Below are positions 30,946-42,349 of a DNA stretch of 64,000 bases, one piece after another. Below the pieces are notes generated by a model that saw nothing but the letters and a program-made list of their open reading frames with translations, did not search any database and was not told where the DNA came from. The position numbers were made by a program, and so were the translations under genes. This stretch comes from Prorocentrum cordatum (Eukaryota > Sar > Dinophyceae > Prorocentrales > Prorocentraceae): the NCBI GenBank assembly GCA_963575745.1, contig CAUYUJ010010469.1:324804-388803 (forward strand), in the 5' to 3' direction. The first letter of the stretch is position 1. Each line of letters opens with the position of its first letter.

Positions 30946-31239
30946 GCAACAGGGGTCGTTCCAATTCCCGGCGTTGCATCTGTTCCTATAGATTGGGCCT
31001 TCCCTGGAACACAAATCTTTGGTGTTTCATTTATGTTTTTACCGTATGATCCTATAGATTGGGGCTCCCCTGGGGCAAATGTCCTTGGTGTTTAACGCGT
31101 GTTCCTATGTGTTGCTTTTCTCCTGTGGTTCCATTTCGGAGTGTTTTTTACGTCTGTTCCTATATATTGTGTTTCCCCACATCTTATCTGGGGCTCTCGT
31201 TTTCTAAGCACACCTTCCGCGCAGGATCTCCTCACCCCA

Positions 31240-31580
31240 CTCCTTCTCACTCATCACATGCATCATCATAATTCATCATCGCATCTCCTCCTCACTCACA
31301 CATGCACTCACATATCATCGCAAACATCATCATCATCATCATCACATATCCTCCTCACACACACGCACGCACACACACACACTCACTCAGTCACTCATTC
31401 GCACTCACTCTCCTCCTCACTCATCACACTCATCATCGTCATAATCCGCATCATCATCATCACTTCTTTTCTTCGCTCACACATTCACTCATCGATCATC
31501 ATCACCACCCAGTCACTCATCACTTCGTACTTCGTCAACAATCACTGAGTCACTCATCACTCCGTCAACAATCACTCCCT
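31240..31580 (+). repeat. ATC / CACTCA microsatellite
   Basis: CATCATCATC, CACACACACA and CACTCATCAC words in alternating blocks. Confidence 0.85.
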
Positions 31581-31587
31581 AGCTTGA

Positions 31588-32962
31588 ATATGGAGGAAGC
31601 ATCAAGCACGAGCCTCGTCTGTGAATGAATTGTGAGGAAGTCTCAGGCGGGAGCCCCTCCCAATGGGGCCCGCACGCCCTCTTTCTAATCCGAAGCGGGT
31701 CATTCGAAACGTGTAACTGTCGTCATTTTTGGGCCCCTGTGGCGAGAATCTGGAGGTAGTATCAGGCGGGAGCCTCGTCTGTGAATGAATTGTGAGGAAG
31801 TGTCAGGCGGGAGCCCCTCCCTATGGGGCCCGCACCTCACGTTTCTAATCCGAGGCGGGTCATTCGAAACGTGTAACTGTCGTCACTTTTGAGCCCCTGT
31901 GGCGAGAATATGGAGGTAGTATCAGGCGGGAGCCTCGTCTGTGAATGACTTGTAAGGAAGTCTCAAGTGGGAGTTTCTCCCTATGGGGCCCGCACCTCAT
32001 GTTTCTAATCCGAGGCGGGTTATTCGAAACGTGTAACTGTCGTCACTTTTGGGCCCCTGTGGCGAGAATCTGGAGGTAGTATCAGGCGGGAGCCTCGTTT
32101 GTGTTGAATTGCGAGGAAGTTTCAGGCGGGAACCCCTCCCTATGGGGCCCGCACCTCATGTTTCTAATCCGAAGCGGGTCATTCGAAACGTGCAAACGTC
32201 GTCACTTTTTGGCCCTTGTGGCGAGAATCTGGAGGTAGTATCAGGCGGGAACCTCGTCTGTGAGTGAATTGTGAGGAAGTCTCAGGCGGGAGCCCCTCCC
32301 TTTGGGGCCCGCACCTCACGTTTCTAATCCGAGGCGGGTCATTCGAAACGTGTAGCTGTCGTCATTTTTTTGGCCTCTGTGGCGGGAGTATGGAGGTAGT
32401 ATCAGGCGGGAGCCTCGTCTGTGAGTGAACTGTGAGGAAGTCTCAGGCGGGAGCCCCTCCCTATGGGGCCCGCACTTCCTGTTTCTAATCCGAAGCTGGT
32501 CATTCGAAACGTGTAATTGTCGTCACTTTTTGGGCCCCTGTGGCGAGAATCTGGAGGAAGTATCAAGCGGGAGCCTCGTCTGTGAATGAATTGTGAGGAA
32601 GTGTCATGAGGGAAGTCTCATCCGAGGCGGGTCATTCGAAACGTGTAGCTGTCGTCACTTTTGGGCCCCTGTGGCGAGAATCTGGAGGTAGTATCAGGCG
32701 GGAGACTCGTCTGTGAGTGAATTGCGAGGAAGTCTCAGGCGGGAGCCCCTCCCTATGGGGCCCGCACCTCATGTTTCTAATCCGAGGCGGGTTATGCGAA
32801 ACGTGTAACTGTCGTCACTTTTGGGCCTCTGTGGCGAGAATCTGGCGGAAGTATCAAGCGGGAGCCTCGCCTGTGAGTGAATTGCGACGAAGTCTCAGGC
32901 GGGAAGCCCCTCCCTATGGGGCCCGCACTTCACGCTTTTTAATCCGAGGCGGGTCATCCGGA
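31588..32962 (+). repeat. 158-bp satellite array, about nine units
   Basis: Each unit holds GTGAGGAAGTCTCAGGCGGG, AGCCCCTCCCTATGGGGCCC, TTTCTAATCCGAGGCGGGTC, GAAACGTGTAACTGTCGTC and GCGAGAATCTGGAGGTAG. Unit starts (GTGAATGAATTG or a variant) lie near 31620, 31780, 31945, 32101, 32261, 32420, 32580, 32717 and 32874. One unit (32580-32716) has an internal deletion. It abuts the helicase remnant at 32964. Confidence 0.92.
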
Positions 32963-32963
32963 A

Positions 32964-33627
32964 ATGAAGAAGAAATTGGGGCTCGTGCAGGAGCAACGGG
33001 CCACCATCGTGTCCTTCGAGTTGCACGCAGACGACGAGCGGGACTACGAGGAGCGCGCGCCGGGCCAGCTCTTCCGCCCCCGCTACCTACCGCAGGGAAT
33101 CTGACTGCAGGCGCACGGCTTCCAGGAGTCCCCGATCTACAAGGAGGTCGCCGAGGTGCTGCAGCAGGGCGCCGACGGCGCTGCCGACGACGCCGAGGCC
33201 GAAGCGCGGGCGAGGAGCTTGCTCATGTTCAGGCCCAGCGAGCAGGAGCTCACGTGGCAAAGCTCGGGGGCGCACACTGCGCCGCTCGGGGTTCACCCTG
33301 ACGCATGCGTCCTACCTGACCTCCACGCTGTCGCAGGGCCAGACGCTGCGCAAGGGCGTCACCGTCGACTGCGCCAGGGATGAGGACGCTGGCCGCACGG
33401 GCATGTCGGACGAGATTTGGTGGCTGCACCTCTACGCCATGTTCTCCCGCGCCACGTGCATGCGGAACATGCTGATCCTGCGGCCGCCCGCGCGAGAGTT
33501 CCTGGAGCGCGGGCCGCCGGCGCCACTGCGGAAGGCGCTCCAGGAGTTCGACGAGAGAGCGGTGGGCTCCAGGGCTGAGGCGGAGCAGCTCGCGGCAGAG
33601 CTGGGCTTCGTGCTGCCGCCCGCCTGA
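32964..33627 (+). pseudogene. C-terminal part of SF1 (Pif1/RecD-like) helicase, copy B
   Basis: It starts right at the satellite edge with MKKKLGLVQEQRATIVSFEL. An in-frame TGA at 33102-33104 interrupts it, the frame resumes (QAHGFQESPIYKEVAEVL, RSLLMFRPSEQELTWQSS), and then a shift near the G run at 33266-33270 leads to RRSGFTLTHASYLTSTLSQG. QGQTL (33334-33348) fits motif V (S-x-x-Q-G-x-T) of superfamily 1B helicases, and YAMFSRAT (33433-33456) fits motif VI. It ends RPPAREFLERGPPAPLRKAL and a TGA at 33625-33627. Walker A and B are absent, so only the last third of a helicase remains. Such helicases occur in dinoflagellate genomes, often in transposon context. Confidence 0.6.
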
Positions 33628-34085
33628 GCGCCGCGGCGCGCGCCTGGAGGCCCGCGGGGCTGTCCCAGCGGCTGGCCCCCGCGCCCCTGCGGCCTGCGAG
33701 GTTGTCCCGGCGGCCTGGCCCGAAGGGTTGCCCCGACGGCTTCGCGATCTAGCCGTCGGCAAACGCGCGCGTGCTGGCCGACGCGGCGACGGCGCCGAGG
33801 AAAATCGAGTTGCTTGCCACGACCAGGGGGAACGGGAGGTGCACATGGAGAAGAGGCAGGAGGACGAGGAGGGAAGGGGCATGGGGGAGGGCGACGACGA
33901 GGAGAAAGTGGCGCGAGAGGAGGAGGAGGAGGAGGAGGAGGAGGAGAAGGAGGAAGAGAAGTAGAAGGAGGAAGAGAGGGCAGCGCAGAGGGCGAGAGGA
34001 GAGGATGTCCGCCAGGGGGAGGAGGAAAGGGCAAAGGGTAATCTAAACAGGTTTTCATGCGGGGTCCTACCGTCGGAGTAATTCC
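33379..34085 (+). repeat. Duplicated helicase-tail unit, copy B
   Basis: Partner of 17019-17760. The match starts at GATGAGGACGCTGG inside the coding part and continues through the 3' non-coding DNA, across GGA triplets at 33910-33990, to GGGGTCCTACCGTCGGAGTA. Confidence 0.75.
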
Positions 34086-34280
34086 TGGGGCGCGAATCCT
34101 CTCCAGGAAGCCCGAGGAGGCTCCGCGATTTTCCTGCAGGCCCCGGGAGGCCACACGAGGCCCCAGGAGGCCTCAGGGGGCCACAGGAAACCCCAAGAAA
34201 CCCCCAGGAGGCCCCGAAAGGCTCCAGGAGGCCCCAGGAACACCCAGGAGGTTTCAAAAGGCCCCAAAAGGCCACAGGCT
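34085..34280 (-). repeat. CAGGAGGCC-type array, short
   Basis: AGGAGGCC and CCCCAGGA words every 9-12 bases; same family as 30655-30945. Confidence 0.65.
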
Positions 34281-34850
34281 CATGCAGAGAAACGCACTAA
34301 TACTATTGAGGCGCATTCGCATTCCAACTCGTTCGCAGTTACAGCTACCCCCAGACAATCATCACTCAAACCCGTTTATATTCGAACATTATTTGCGCCT
34401 AGCCAGTTCCGGCGAGCAGGTCCATGTTGAGATATGCACAGATGGGAAGCCTCACGCAGTGATTGATTATTGTTCCGACCGCGCCAATTTCCTCATTCAC
34501 ATTTCCATCACTCCTCCTCGTTCTCATGTTATGGTATGGTATATAGCCAAGTAGCCATATAGCCCATATGGCGCCCAAGAGCCCACATAGCTCTATAGCC
34601 CTACAACCCTAAAGGGATTATGATTGGGGTTTTTCTCTGGTATCATGGATTCCTTTTGCAACGGCTTTCACTAGGATTCCTTTTGTAAGGGTTTTCAATC
34701 GGATTCCTTTGGTCACGGTTTTCAGCGGGATTCGATGTGTGCTCACACAACAGAGGTATACATGTTCATCTTATTCTCGTGAGTAAAAACCTTTTGTCGC
34801 GACGCCTGCCTAACAAGGCTTTTTGGGATCACGGAGGAAGTGGCCACCGT
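34280..34850. other. Unique sequence with short GGATTCCTTTTG repeat
   Basis: Around 34645-34735 the word GGATTCCTTTTG and a TTTTCA block occur three times. AGCCCATA words occur at 34550-34610. No gene visible. Confidence 0.5.
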
Positions 34851-35590
34851 CGTGTGTATGTATATGTGTATATATATGTATATGTATGTATATACATATA
34901 TGAGCCCTGTGCCCTCTTCCCCTCCCTCTGCCTCTCCCTCTCTCCGTCTCCCCCTTTTCATATACATGTCTCTCTCCTCGTCCTTCGTTATTTCCATTGT
35001 CTTATAGATTGGTGCGCGCACATATGTTTATTATGTATGTGTTTAACGTAAATGTACGGATGCATGCATATATGCATACGTGCGCGCATGCATGTATGTA
35101 TGGACGTATGTGAGTGCGTGCGTGGGTGCGTTGGCGTGCCTGCTTCCTGGCGCTTATACATTTACCCGATGTACGATGTACGTGTGTAGGGAATTATACG
35201 TGCGCTGTTGAATGCGTGCGCGCGTGCGTCCGTGTGTACGTGTTGGTGTATGCGCATCTACGTATGTATTTAAAACTTTCATGTATAGTTTTGACACGTT
35301 TGTGATTCCATATTATTTTATCGTTCCTATGTTTCTTCATCATCCTCTAGGTTTCCTCCTCATCATCATATCCCGTCCTCCTCCTCCTCTTCCTCCTTTT
35401 CCTCCTCCCTATCCCGTTCGTTTTTTGTTTGCGTGTGTGTGTGTGTGTGCTTTGTGTGCTGTCCTTTCTCTATATCTCTTTCTTTCTCTCTCTCTCTCTA
35501 TTTCTCTCTCTCTCTCTCTCCCTCTCTCTCTCTCTATTCTCTCTCTCTCTCTCCCCCTCTATATCGGTTTTTGTTTTGTCCGTTCTCTCT
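34850..35590 (+). repeat. TATG, GCATGCAT, TG and CT microsatellites
   Basis: TATATGTA at 34855-34905; GTATGTATG and GTGCGTGCG at 35030-35260; TG at 35428-35460; CTCTCTCT at 35470-35565. Unique spacers between. Confidence 0.9.
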
Positions 35591-35704
35591 TTGTATATGT
35601 CTCCCGCATTCCTTCCTCGGGGGGGGTGCGGGTTTCCTTCTGCCTTGCCCCGCTCCGCCCCAGGCCTCCCGCCCCCCGCGTTTCCCGTCCGCGGGAAACG
35701 AGTG

Positions 35705-36400
35705 AGAAAAGGAGGAGGAGGATGAGGAGTAGGAGGAAGAGTTAGAGGAAAAGTTGGAGAAGGAGGAGGAGGAGAAGGAATGGGAGGGGGAGGAGGAGGA
35801 GGAGGAGGAGGAGGAGGAGGAGGAAGAGGAGGAGGAAGGAGGAGGAAGAGGAGGAGGAGAAAGAGTTAGAGGAGGAGTAAGAGTTGGAGGAGGAGGAGGA
35901 GGAAGAGGAAGAGTTGGAGGAGGAGGAGGAGGAGGAAGAGAGGGAAGGGAGGAGGAGGAAGAAGAGTTGGAGGAGGAGGAGGAGGAAGAAGAGGAGGTGG
36001 AGGCAGAGCTGGAGGTCGAGGAGGAGGAGGAAGAGGAGGAGGAGGAGGGGGACGACGACGACGACGAGAAGAGAGAGCAGGAGGGAGAGCAAGAGGGGAG
36101 ACCGGAAACCCGCCACGGTCGCTCGACGGCCCGTCGCTGCCCAGCCGGCGCGCAGAACCTCGGGTCCGTGGACGACTTGCCGGACTCGGAGTGGCCTCCC
36201 GCGAGCTCTCCCCCAGCCGAGGAGGCTGCGGTCGGCCTGCGTCGGGCTGCGAGCGGCGGGCGATGGGAGGAGGGAGGGAGGGAGGGAGGGAGGAGGAGGC
36301 GGAGGAGGAGGAGGAGGAGGAGGAGGAGGAGGAGGAGGAGGAGGAGGAAGAGGAGGAGGAGGAGGAGGAGGAGGAGGAGGAGGATGAGGCGGAAGAGGAG
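35705..36400 (+). repeat. (GGA)n purine tract with a unique island at 36070-36270
   Basis: GGAGGAGGA and GAAGAG triplets on both sides of a 200-bp GC-rich island. Across the island the plus strand reads LGSVDDLPDSEWPPASSPPA and VGLRRAASGGRW, which could be an exon fragment but has no recognised domain. Confidence 0.85.
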
Positions 36401-36444
36401 CCGCAAACCGGCTTAGTCGGGACGCATTGGGGCTCCATGAGGAC

Positions 36445-38140
36445 TTTCTGTAATCGTTTCGCTCACTCCGCTGGCCCGTATTTGTGCCATCGCTGGCGTT
36501 TGCGGGGCCTTTGGGGGGCCATCTGGGGGTCTCTTGGAGTCTTTTTGGGGGGCCTCTTGGGGGCTTCATGGGGCTTCCAGGGGGCCTCCTGGGCTCTCTT
36601 GGGGGCCTCGGCTTCCAGGGGGCCTCCTCGGGCGGAAGGCTCGAATCGGTGGTTCGCGTTCCCCCTCTTGGGCCCCTCGTGGGGCCGTCTCGGGGCCCTC
36701 TTGGGTGATCTTGGGCGCCGGCGCCGTTGGGGCCGTTTGGGGGCCGTCTTGGACCGTTTGGGGGCCCTCTTTGGGGCCTCGCGGGCCGTCTTGAGGCAGT
36801 CTTGGGGGCTTCTTGGGCCGTCTTGGAGCGTCGGAAGGCCCAAAAGGCGAGAAGGCTGGAAACCTCCAACAACCCTGGGAAGACATATGGCTTTCGTCTC
36901 TGGGGACCTCTTAGGAGGCCTCTTGGAGGCCTCTTGGGCCGTCTTGGGGCCATCTTGGGGCGTTTTGGGGCCATCTTGGGGCGACTTGGGGGCGCCTCTG
37001 GCGCCTCTTGGGTCCGGCTTGGAGCGTTCTTGGGCCAGTGTGGCCGCCTATTCCTCCTCCTCCTCCTCCTCCTCCTCCTCCTTCCCCTTCCTCCCTCCTC
37101 CTTCCCCCTCCTCCCTCCTCCTCCTCCTCCTCCTCCTCCTCCTCCTCCTCCTCCTCCTCCTCCTCCTCCTCCTCCTCCTCCCTCCTCCTCCATCTCCTCC
37201 TCCCCCTCTTGGGTCAGGAGGGGAAAAAAACACAGACACAATTAATCGTCGATCCCCCAGAAGATATGGGAAAATATGGGAAGTGGGGGGGAAGACGAAA
37301 ACCCAGAAAATATGGGAGAATATGGGGAATCCTGTTATTTGTGTCTATTTGGTTGTGTGTCCCAGGGCCCCTTCATTGGGCTGTGTTGGGGCGGGCTTGG
37401 AGGCCTCTTGGGCCATCTTGGAGCGTCGGAAAGCCGAAGAGGCGAGAAGGCTGAAAACCTACAAAAACCTCCCGAACATCAATGATTTATATCTCGTGGG
37501 GACACATTGGGAGGCCTCGTGAAAGCTTGGGCCATCTCGGCGGCATCTTGGGCCGTCTTGAGGTAATCTTGGGCGGCTTGGGGCGAGTTTGGGGCGTGTC
37601 TGGCCTTTTTTGGGGCCGTCTTGGGGCGTTCTTGGGCCGTCTTGGGCGCTTGTTGAGCCATCTTGGTGCCCTCTTGGGCCGTCTTGGGGCCCTCTTGGAG
37701 CCCATCTTGGGGCCCATCTTGGGGGCGTGTTGGGCTGTTTGGGGACGATGTTGGAGGCCTCTGGGGCAGTTCTGAACGCTGTCAACCCCCAAACGTCGCA
37801 CATGCGAAACATGTATTTCTTCCGAAGGGAATGTGACGATTTGTTGCTCGTTGGGGCCCTCTTGGAGAGCCTCTGGATGCTCTCTTGGTTTTTTGTGCGG
37901 CCTCTGGGGCCATCTGGAGACCATCTCGAGCGTCTTGGAACGATCTTTCGGCGACTCGGGGACTCTTGGGCCTTGTAGGGAGCGTCCTCGCGCCCTCTTG
38001 GCGGGGAGTCAGCCAGGCATCGCCCGGGCATCGCTGGGGAATCGCCTGGGCATCGGCCGGAGTACTTTTCGTCCAGGGGTCCCCAGGGGCCGCCAGATCT
38101 TAGCACGCCTGTGGCCCGTTGGGCCGGCGAATTTGAGTGG
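36445..38140 (+). mobile_element. CTTGGGGCC-array element (family G), long copy
   Basis: The left edge TAATCGTTTCGCTCACTCCG (36452) is shared with 55850. The right edge AGATCTTAGCACGCCT followed by GTTGGGCCGGCGAAT (38095-38136) is shared with 56828-56866. Inside are blocks of CTTGGGGCC, TCTTGGGCCGTCTTGG and GGAGGCCTCTTGGG words, separated by a conserved GAGAAGGCTG(A/G)AAACCT module (36850, 37445), a TCC microsatellite at 37047-37200 and a unique stretch at 37205-37370. It encodes no protein. The inner edges ATTC(C)GCCGGCCCA are roughly inverted repeats, so a non-autonomous element is likely, but its class is unknown. Confidence 0.5.
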
Positions 38141-38187
38141 CCTGCCAGCCCATGGATACAACCCAGGCCCCCATCCCGATAGGGGCA

Positions 38188-38850
38188 GGAGGAGGAGGAG
38201 GAGGCGGAGGAGGAGGAGGAGGAGGACGACGACGACGACGAGGAGGGCCAGGGTAAACAGAAGGCGCATCATCGATGTTGCAATAAGCCCTCGAGTCATA
38301 GCGGGACATGTACATTGGAAGACAAACGTCTGAGAATCCTCAACCGTGCCAAACACCATCCCTGGGAGTTTAGCGTCGCGAGCCAGCGCGACTGCTGCGT
38401 TGTGACAGTCCTAATCCGTGCCAGAACACCGCTCCTGGGATTTCAACACAGTGAATTTCACATGACTGCTGCGTTCTGAAAAGCTCGCTAGGACACCATT
38501 CCTGGGACTTCGACCACGCGAGTCCTAGAAGCGACTGCAAACTTTCAGAACGAATGAACCGTGCGCTAAGGCGAGAGCCAACTTTCGGAAAAGAACCGCC
38601 CGTCATGTGTGAAACTGCTGTAAACGTGAAAGGCCAGCGTGCGCGGCGCTCGGCTCGCACTCCATCCGCGAAGCTGCTGCAAGTGTTCACCACCAGTGCG
38701 CGCGGCGCTCGGGCGAGACCACCATTTTGCAAAGAGCCCTCGCCCTCCGTCCGTGAGCCTGTTGCGCCTGTCAAGCTTCAGGAGCGGAAGCGGTGAGGAA
38801 GGCTCGGGCGAGACGCCCGGCCCGCCCTGCTGACACATCCGGGGGTGTGA
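38188..38850 (+). repeat. Dispersed repeat family R, copy 2
   Basis: GGA/GAC triplets (38188-38255), then CCAGGGTAAACAG, CATCATCGATGTTGCAATAA, several units with CCATTCCTGGGA or CACCGCTCCTGGGA, units with GCGCGGCGCTCGG and CATTTTGCAAAG, and the end ACGCCCGGCCCGCCC (38812-38826). Same order as copies 1 and 3. Confidence 0.65.
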
Positions 38851-38924
38851 CAAGGGAGAGTTATTCACAAGAACGAGTGATGGAGGAACAGAACATGTTG
38901 CTAGAGACCGCTGCCGGCAACCCT

Positions 38925-39020
38925 CCCCGCGCCCCGCTCGAGAAGCTTCGACATGGGCGTCCGAGGCCCTTACATACTTGTCGCGGATCCCTGTGGTACG
39001 GGCCGACTGTACAGACAGGA
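38925..39020 (+). repeat. Short dispersed repeat, copy 1 (copy 2 at 43742-43835)
   Basis: CGCGCCCCGCTCGAGAAGCT, ATGGGCGTCCGAGGCCCTT and CTTGTCGCGGATCC recur with about 80% identity at 43742-43835. Confidence 0.65.
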
Positions 39021-40430
39021 AGGGGGGGAACTCGCAAACAGCGGGGAATGCGGGGCTCGCGAGCTAAAAATTTGGCTGCGGGCCCCGCTCCCTGCTTCCG
39101 ACACGAGGGGGCAGACACTTCCGAATTCTCACGAGGGCGGTGTACAGTGGGGATCCATGCCAAGAAAACACCCTTTTCGCCTCCAGGGTGCCCTGGGTTT
39201 CTTGGGTTTCGATGGTTTTGCTGTGGGACGCGCGACGTGCCCACCAAAAATCAAAGGGCGTCCTTGGGTCTCAGGGGTGGGTTTCTTGTGAAGTGTTTCT
39301 TGTGGTCGAGCTCCTACTGTACAGGAAAGGCGGCCGTGCGCGATGCATTCGCATTTCTATGCCAAAAGCTTCGGAGGGCCTTCAGCAGTTTTGCCGCGCT
39401 CACCACAGCTCTCTGCACGACGGCCGCCCTCCTCTGGCCTCGAGACCTTGGCAGGCTTGGGAGCATTGGCCGTAGCGACCGAGAGAGAGGCGTGGCGGAG
39501 CAGATTCTACTCTGCCTCGCCGGACCCGCGCTTCTCGGTCAAGCCGTCGACCACAGTGTTGGCGCAGATGGCACCTGCTTGGGTAATTTTCCGAATCTGG
39601 CAAGCTTGGCTTCGTCCTCTGCCAAAGTTTGAGTGCACATGAACAAGCGAGAGAGGAGCAGACCTGGAATCAGCTGGAGCCTAAAACTCATACCACAGTT
39701 CGGCATCCTCCAGCTTCACACTGCGAGGGCCACCCCTCAAGTAAGCCCGAACTTGGGCCACCTGATCATGGTCAGCTCGGCATCACGACGGACAGCCTTA
39801 AGCACTTCGACAAGAGCAAGCAATTCAGCACGAGGGACCGTCTTCGTAGGGCTTGTCGACTAACCCCGTACACCCAGAGTCCCAACATAGCTGTGTGGCC
39901 GAAACCCGACGGACAAAACCCAAGGCGACTCCCCGAAGCATGGGCTGCTTGTGGTGACGGTGTGCACTTCGCTTAGACCGCTTTCAGTGCTGTCCACTTC
40001 GATCAGTCTGCTCAGACTTACTCAACTTCAGATTTCTTCTGCTCAAATTTACTCATATTCGTATTCGTTCTCAGTTTACCATACTGGCCATATTCTCGTA
40101 TGCATTCATATTCGCTCAGGCCACTATCCACTCTGACCATATTCTCGCATTCATTCATATGCGTATTTATTCATATTCGCTCAGGCCTTTTACCTTTGAA
40201 TCCTTCTGGCGCCGGTTCGGTTCACGAGGCTTTCAGTGCTCGCGACTCAGCGAGACTGCCCGTCTAGAGCCGCCGTGACGTTCAGAGTTGAGTCAGCGAG
40301 ACCGCCGTCAGCGTCACGCGAGTCTCGCGTAATTTTCAGAGTTGTGTCAGTCTTCAGTGCTCGCGATGTCAACTAGAGAAGCGCCCTTCTAAGAGTTCAG
40401 GTGCGCTCAGCGCCTCGCGAAAATGAAGAT
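39020..40430. other. Unique sequence, no supported gene
   Basis: The plus frame to about 39632 is open but shows no domain. From 39980 to 40400 the sequence has TTCAGTGCTCGCGA and CATATTCGTATTC words. Nothing firm. Confidence 0.45.
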
Positions 40431-40432
40431 CC

Positions 40433-40594
40433 AGTTGTAGTAGTAGCACGAGTAGTACTAGTAGTACTAGTAGTCCTAGTAGTGGTAGTGGTAGTGGTAG
40501 TGGTAATGGTAGTGGTAGTAGTAGTAGTCGTAGAAGTAGTAATAGAAGTAGCAGAAGTACTGGGAGTGGTAGTTGTGGTAGGAGTAGTAGTAGC

Positions 40595-40670
<76 letters not shown>

Positions 40671-40737
40671 CGTAGTAGTAGTAGTAGTAGTAGTAATAAT
40701 AGTAGTAGTATCGTAGTAGTAGTAGTCGTAGTAGTAT

Positions 40738-40770
<33 letters not shown>

Positions 40771-40863
40771 CAGTAGTAGTAGTCAGTAGTAGTAGTAGTA
40801 GTAGTAGTAGCAGTAGTAGTAGAAGCAACAGGAGTAGTAGTAGTAGTAGTAGTAGTAGTCGTT

Positions 40864-40895
<32 letters not shown>

Positions 40896-40955
40896 AGTCA
40901 GGAGTAGTAGTTAGTAGTAGTAGTAGTAGAAGGTAGTAGTAGTAGTATAGTAGTA

Positions 40956-40986
<31 letters not shown>

Positions 40987-41048
40987 CGTAGTCGTTGTCG
41001 TCGTAGTCGTAGTAGTCGTAGTCGTAGTAGTAGTAGTAGTAGTGGTAG

Positions 41049-41086
<38 letters not shown>

Positions 41087-41093
41087 GGTGGTG

Positions 41094-41145
<52 letters not shown>

Positions 41146-41172
41146 TGGTAGTGGTAGTGGTAGTAGTAGTTC
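40433..41172 (+). repeat. (TAG/GTA)n microsatellite
   Basis: About 740 bases of AGT triplets with GGT, CGT and AAT variants. A CGTCGT block lies at 40858-40894 and a GGTGGT block at 41077-41102. Confidence 0.95.
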
Positions 41173-41401
41173 AAGCAGAGCGTGGCTTTGCAATGCCTAG
41201 CAAGGCCTAGCAGACTCAGACTGCTCAGACTCACTCACACTCAGAATCCGTGCGTGCCCGCTCCTCGGGCTCTCTCGTATTTCTGGGTCCGCGGGTGCTA
41301 AGATAACGCGCGGGCGCGGGGCGGGGGACACCCTGGGGCGGGCCCCCTCCTTGGAAGACCGACGAAGATTATTTTTGTAAGGAGGATGTAAAAGGAATCG
41401 C

Positions 41402-41492
41402 ATGGGAAGAGGAGGAGGGGGAGGGGGAGGAGGAGGAGGAAGAGGAGGAGGAGGAGGAGGAGGAGGAAGAAGAGGAGGGGGAGGAGGAGCTA
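41402..41492 (+). repeat. (GGA)n microsatellite
   Basis: GGA/GGGGGA triplets. Confidence 0.9.
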
Positions 41493-41525
41493 GGAAACAA
41501 TATAAAAAATACTGGAAAAGCAGAG

Positions 41526-41640
41526 TTGTGCCTGAGTTGTGGGTCAGGGACTTGAGAAGTGCCTGGGTTGTGTGTCAGACATTGGAACAGTGCTTGGGTT
41601 GTGGGTCAGAGACTGGAGCAGTGCTTGGGTTGTGACTGAT
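41526..41640 (+). repeat. 37-bp tandem repeat, three units
   Basis: TGAGTTGTGGGTCAG, GGGTTGTGTGTCAGACATTGG and AGTGCTTGGGTTGTGGGTCAG blocks are spaced about 36 bases apart. Confidence 0.75.
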
Positions 41641-41814
41641 TCCTTCTGCTCAGACTCACTCACAGCCAGACTCAGTGTGCTCAGACTCACTCACATTCAA
41701 AATTCGTGATCCTTCTTGGCATTGTGCTACTATTCATTAGTATGAGCATTATAATTATGATCGCTCTTGCTTGGTTTATCATTCGTATTGTGATACTCGT
41801 GCTCAGACTCAGGT

Positions 41815-42348
41815 CTGAGCAGGGCTTAGCAAGGCTTAGCAGGGCTTAGCAAGGTTAAACCTCGGACCGCGCTCCGGCCCACGCGTAGCAGGGCTTGGGA
41901 GGGCTCAGCAGGGCTTAGCAGGGCCTCGCAGAGCTTAGCAGGGCCTAGCAAGGCCAAGCAGGGCTGAGCAGGGCTTGAGAGGGCTTTGAGGCTTAGCAGG
42001 GCTATGCAAGCGTTAACAAGGCTTCGCAGGACCTAGCAGGGCTTAGCAGGGCTTAACAGGGCTTAGCCTCGGACCTCGCTTGGACCAGGGCTTAGCAAGG
42101 CTTCGCAGGGCTTAGCCGGACTTCGCAGGGCTTTGCCTCGGACCAAGCTCGGACCACGCCTAGCAGGCCATAGCAGGGCGTAGCAGCGCTGAGCAGTGCT
42201 GAGCAGGGCCTGCCTAGCAGGGCTGAACTAGCAGGGCTTAGCAGGGCCCTGTACAGGGCGTAGCAGGGCTTAGCAGGGCTTGGCAGGGCCTCGCAAGGCC
42301 CATCGGCCCGCAGGGCTTAGCAGGGCTTAGCAGGACCTACCAGGCATG
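41815..42348 (+). repeat. AGCAGGGCTT minisatellite
   Basis: About 50 copies of a 9-10-bp word (AGCAGGGCTT, AGCAAGGCTT, AGCAGGGCC), with the interruption CTCGGACC(A/G)CGCT occurring three times. Confidence 0.9.
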
Positions 42349-42349
42349 G

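Noticed and set aside
31588-32962. Possible CRISPR or coding repeat
   Set aside because: The full 158-bp unit is repeated with no unique spacers, and the frames are interrupted in each unit.
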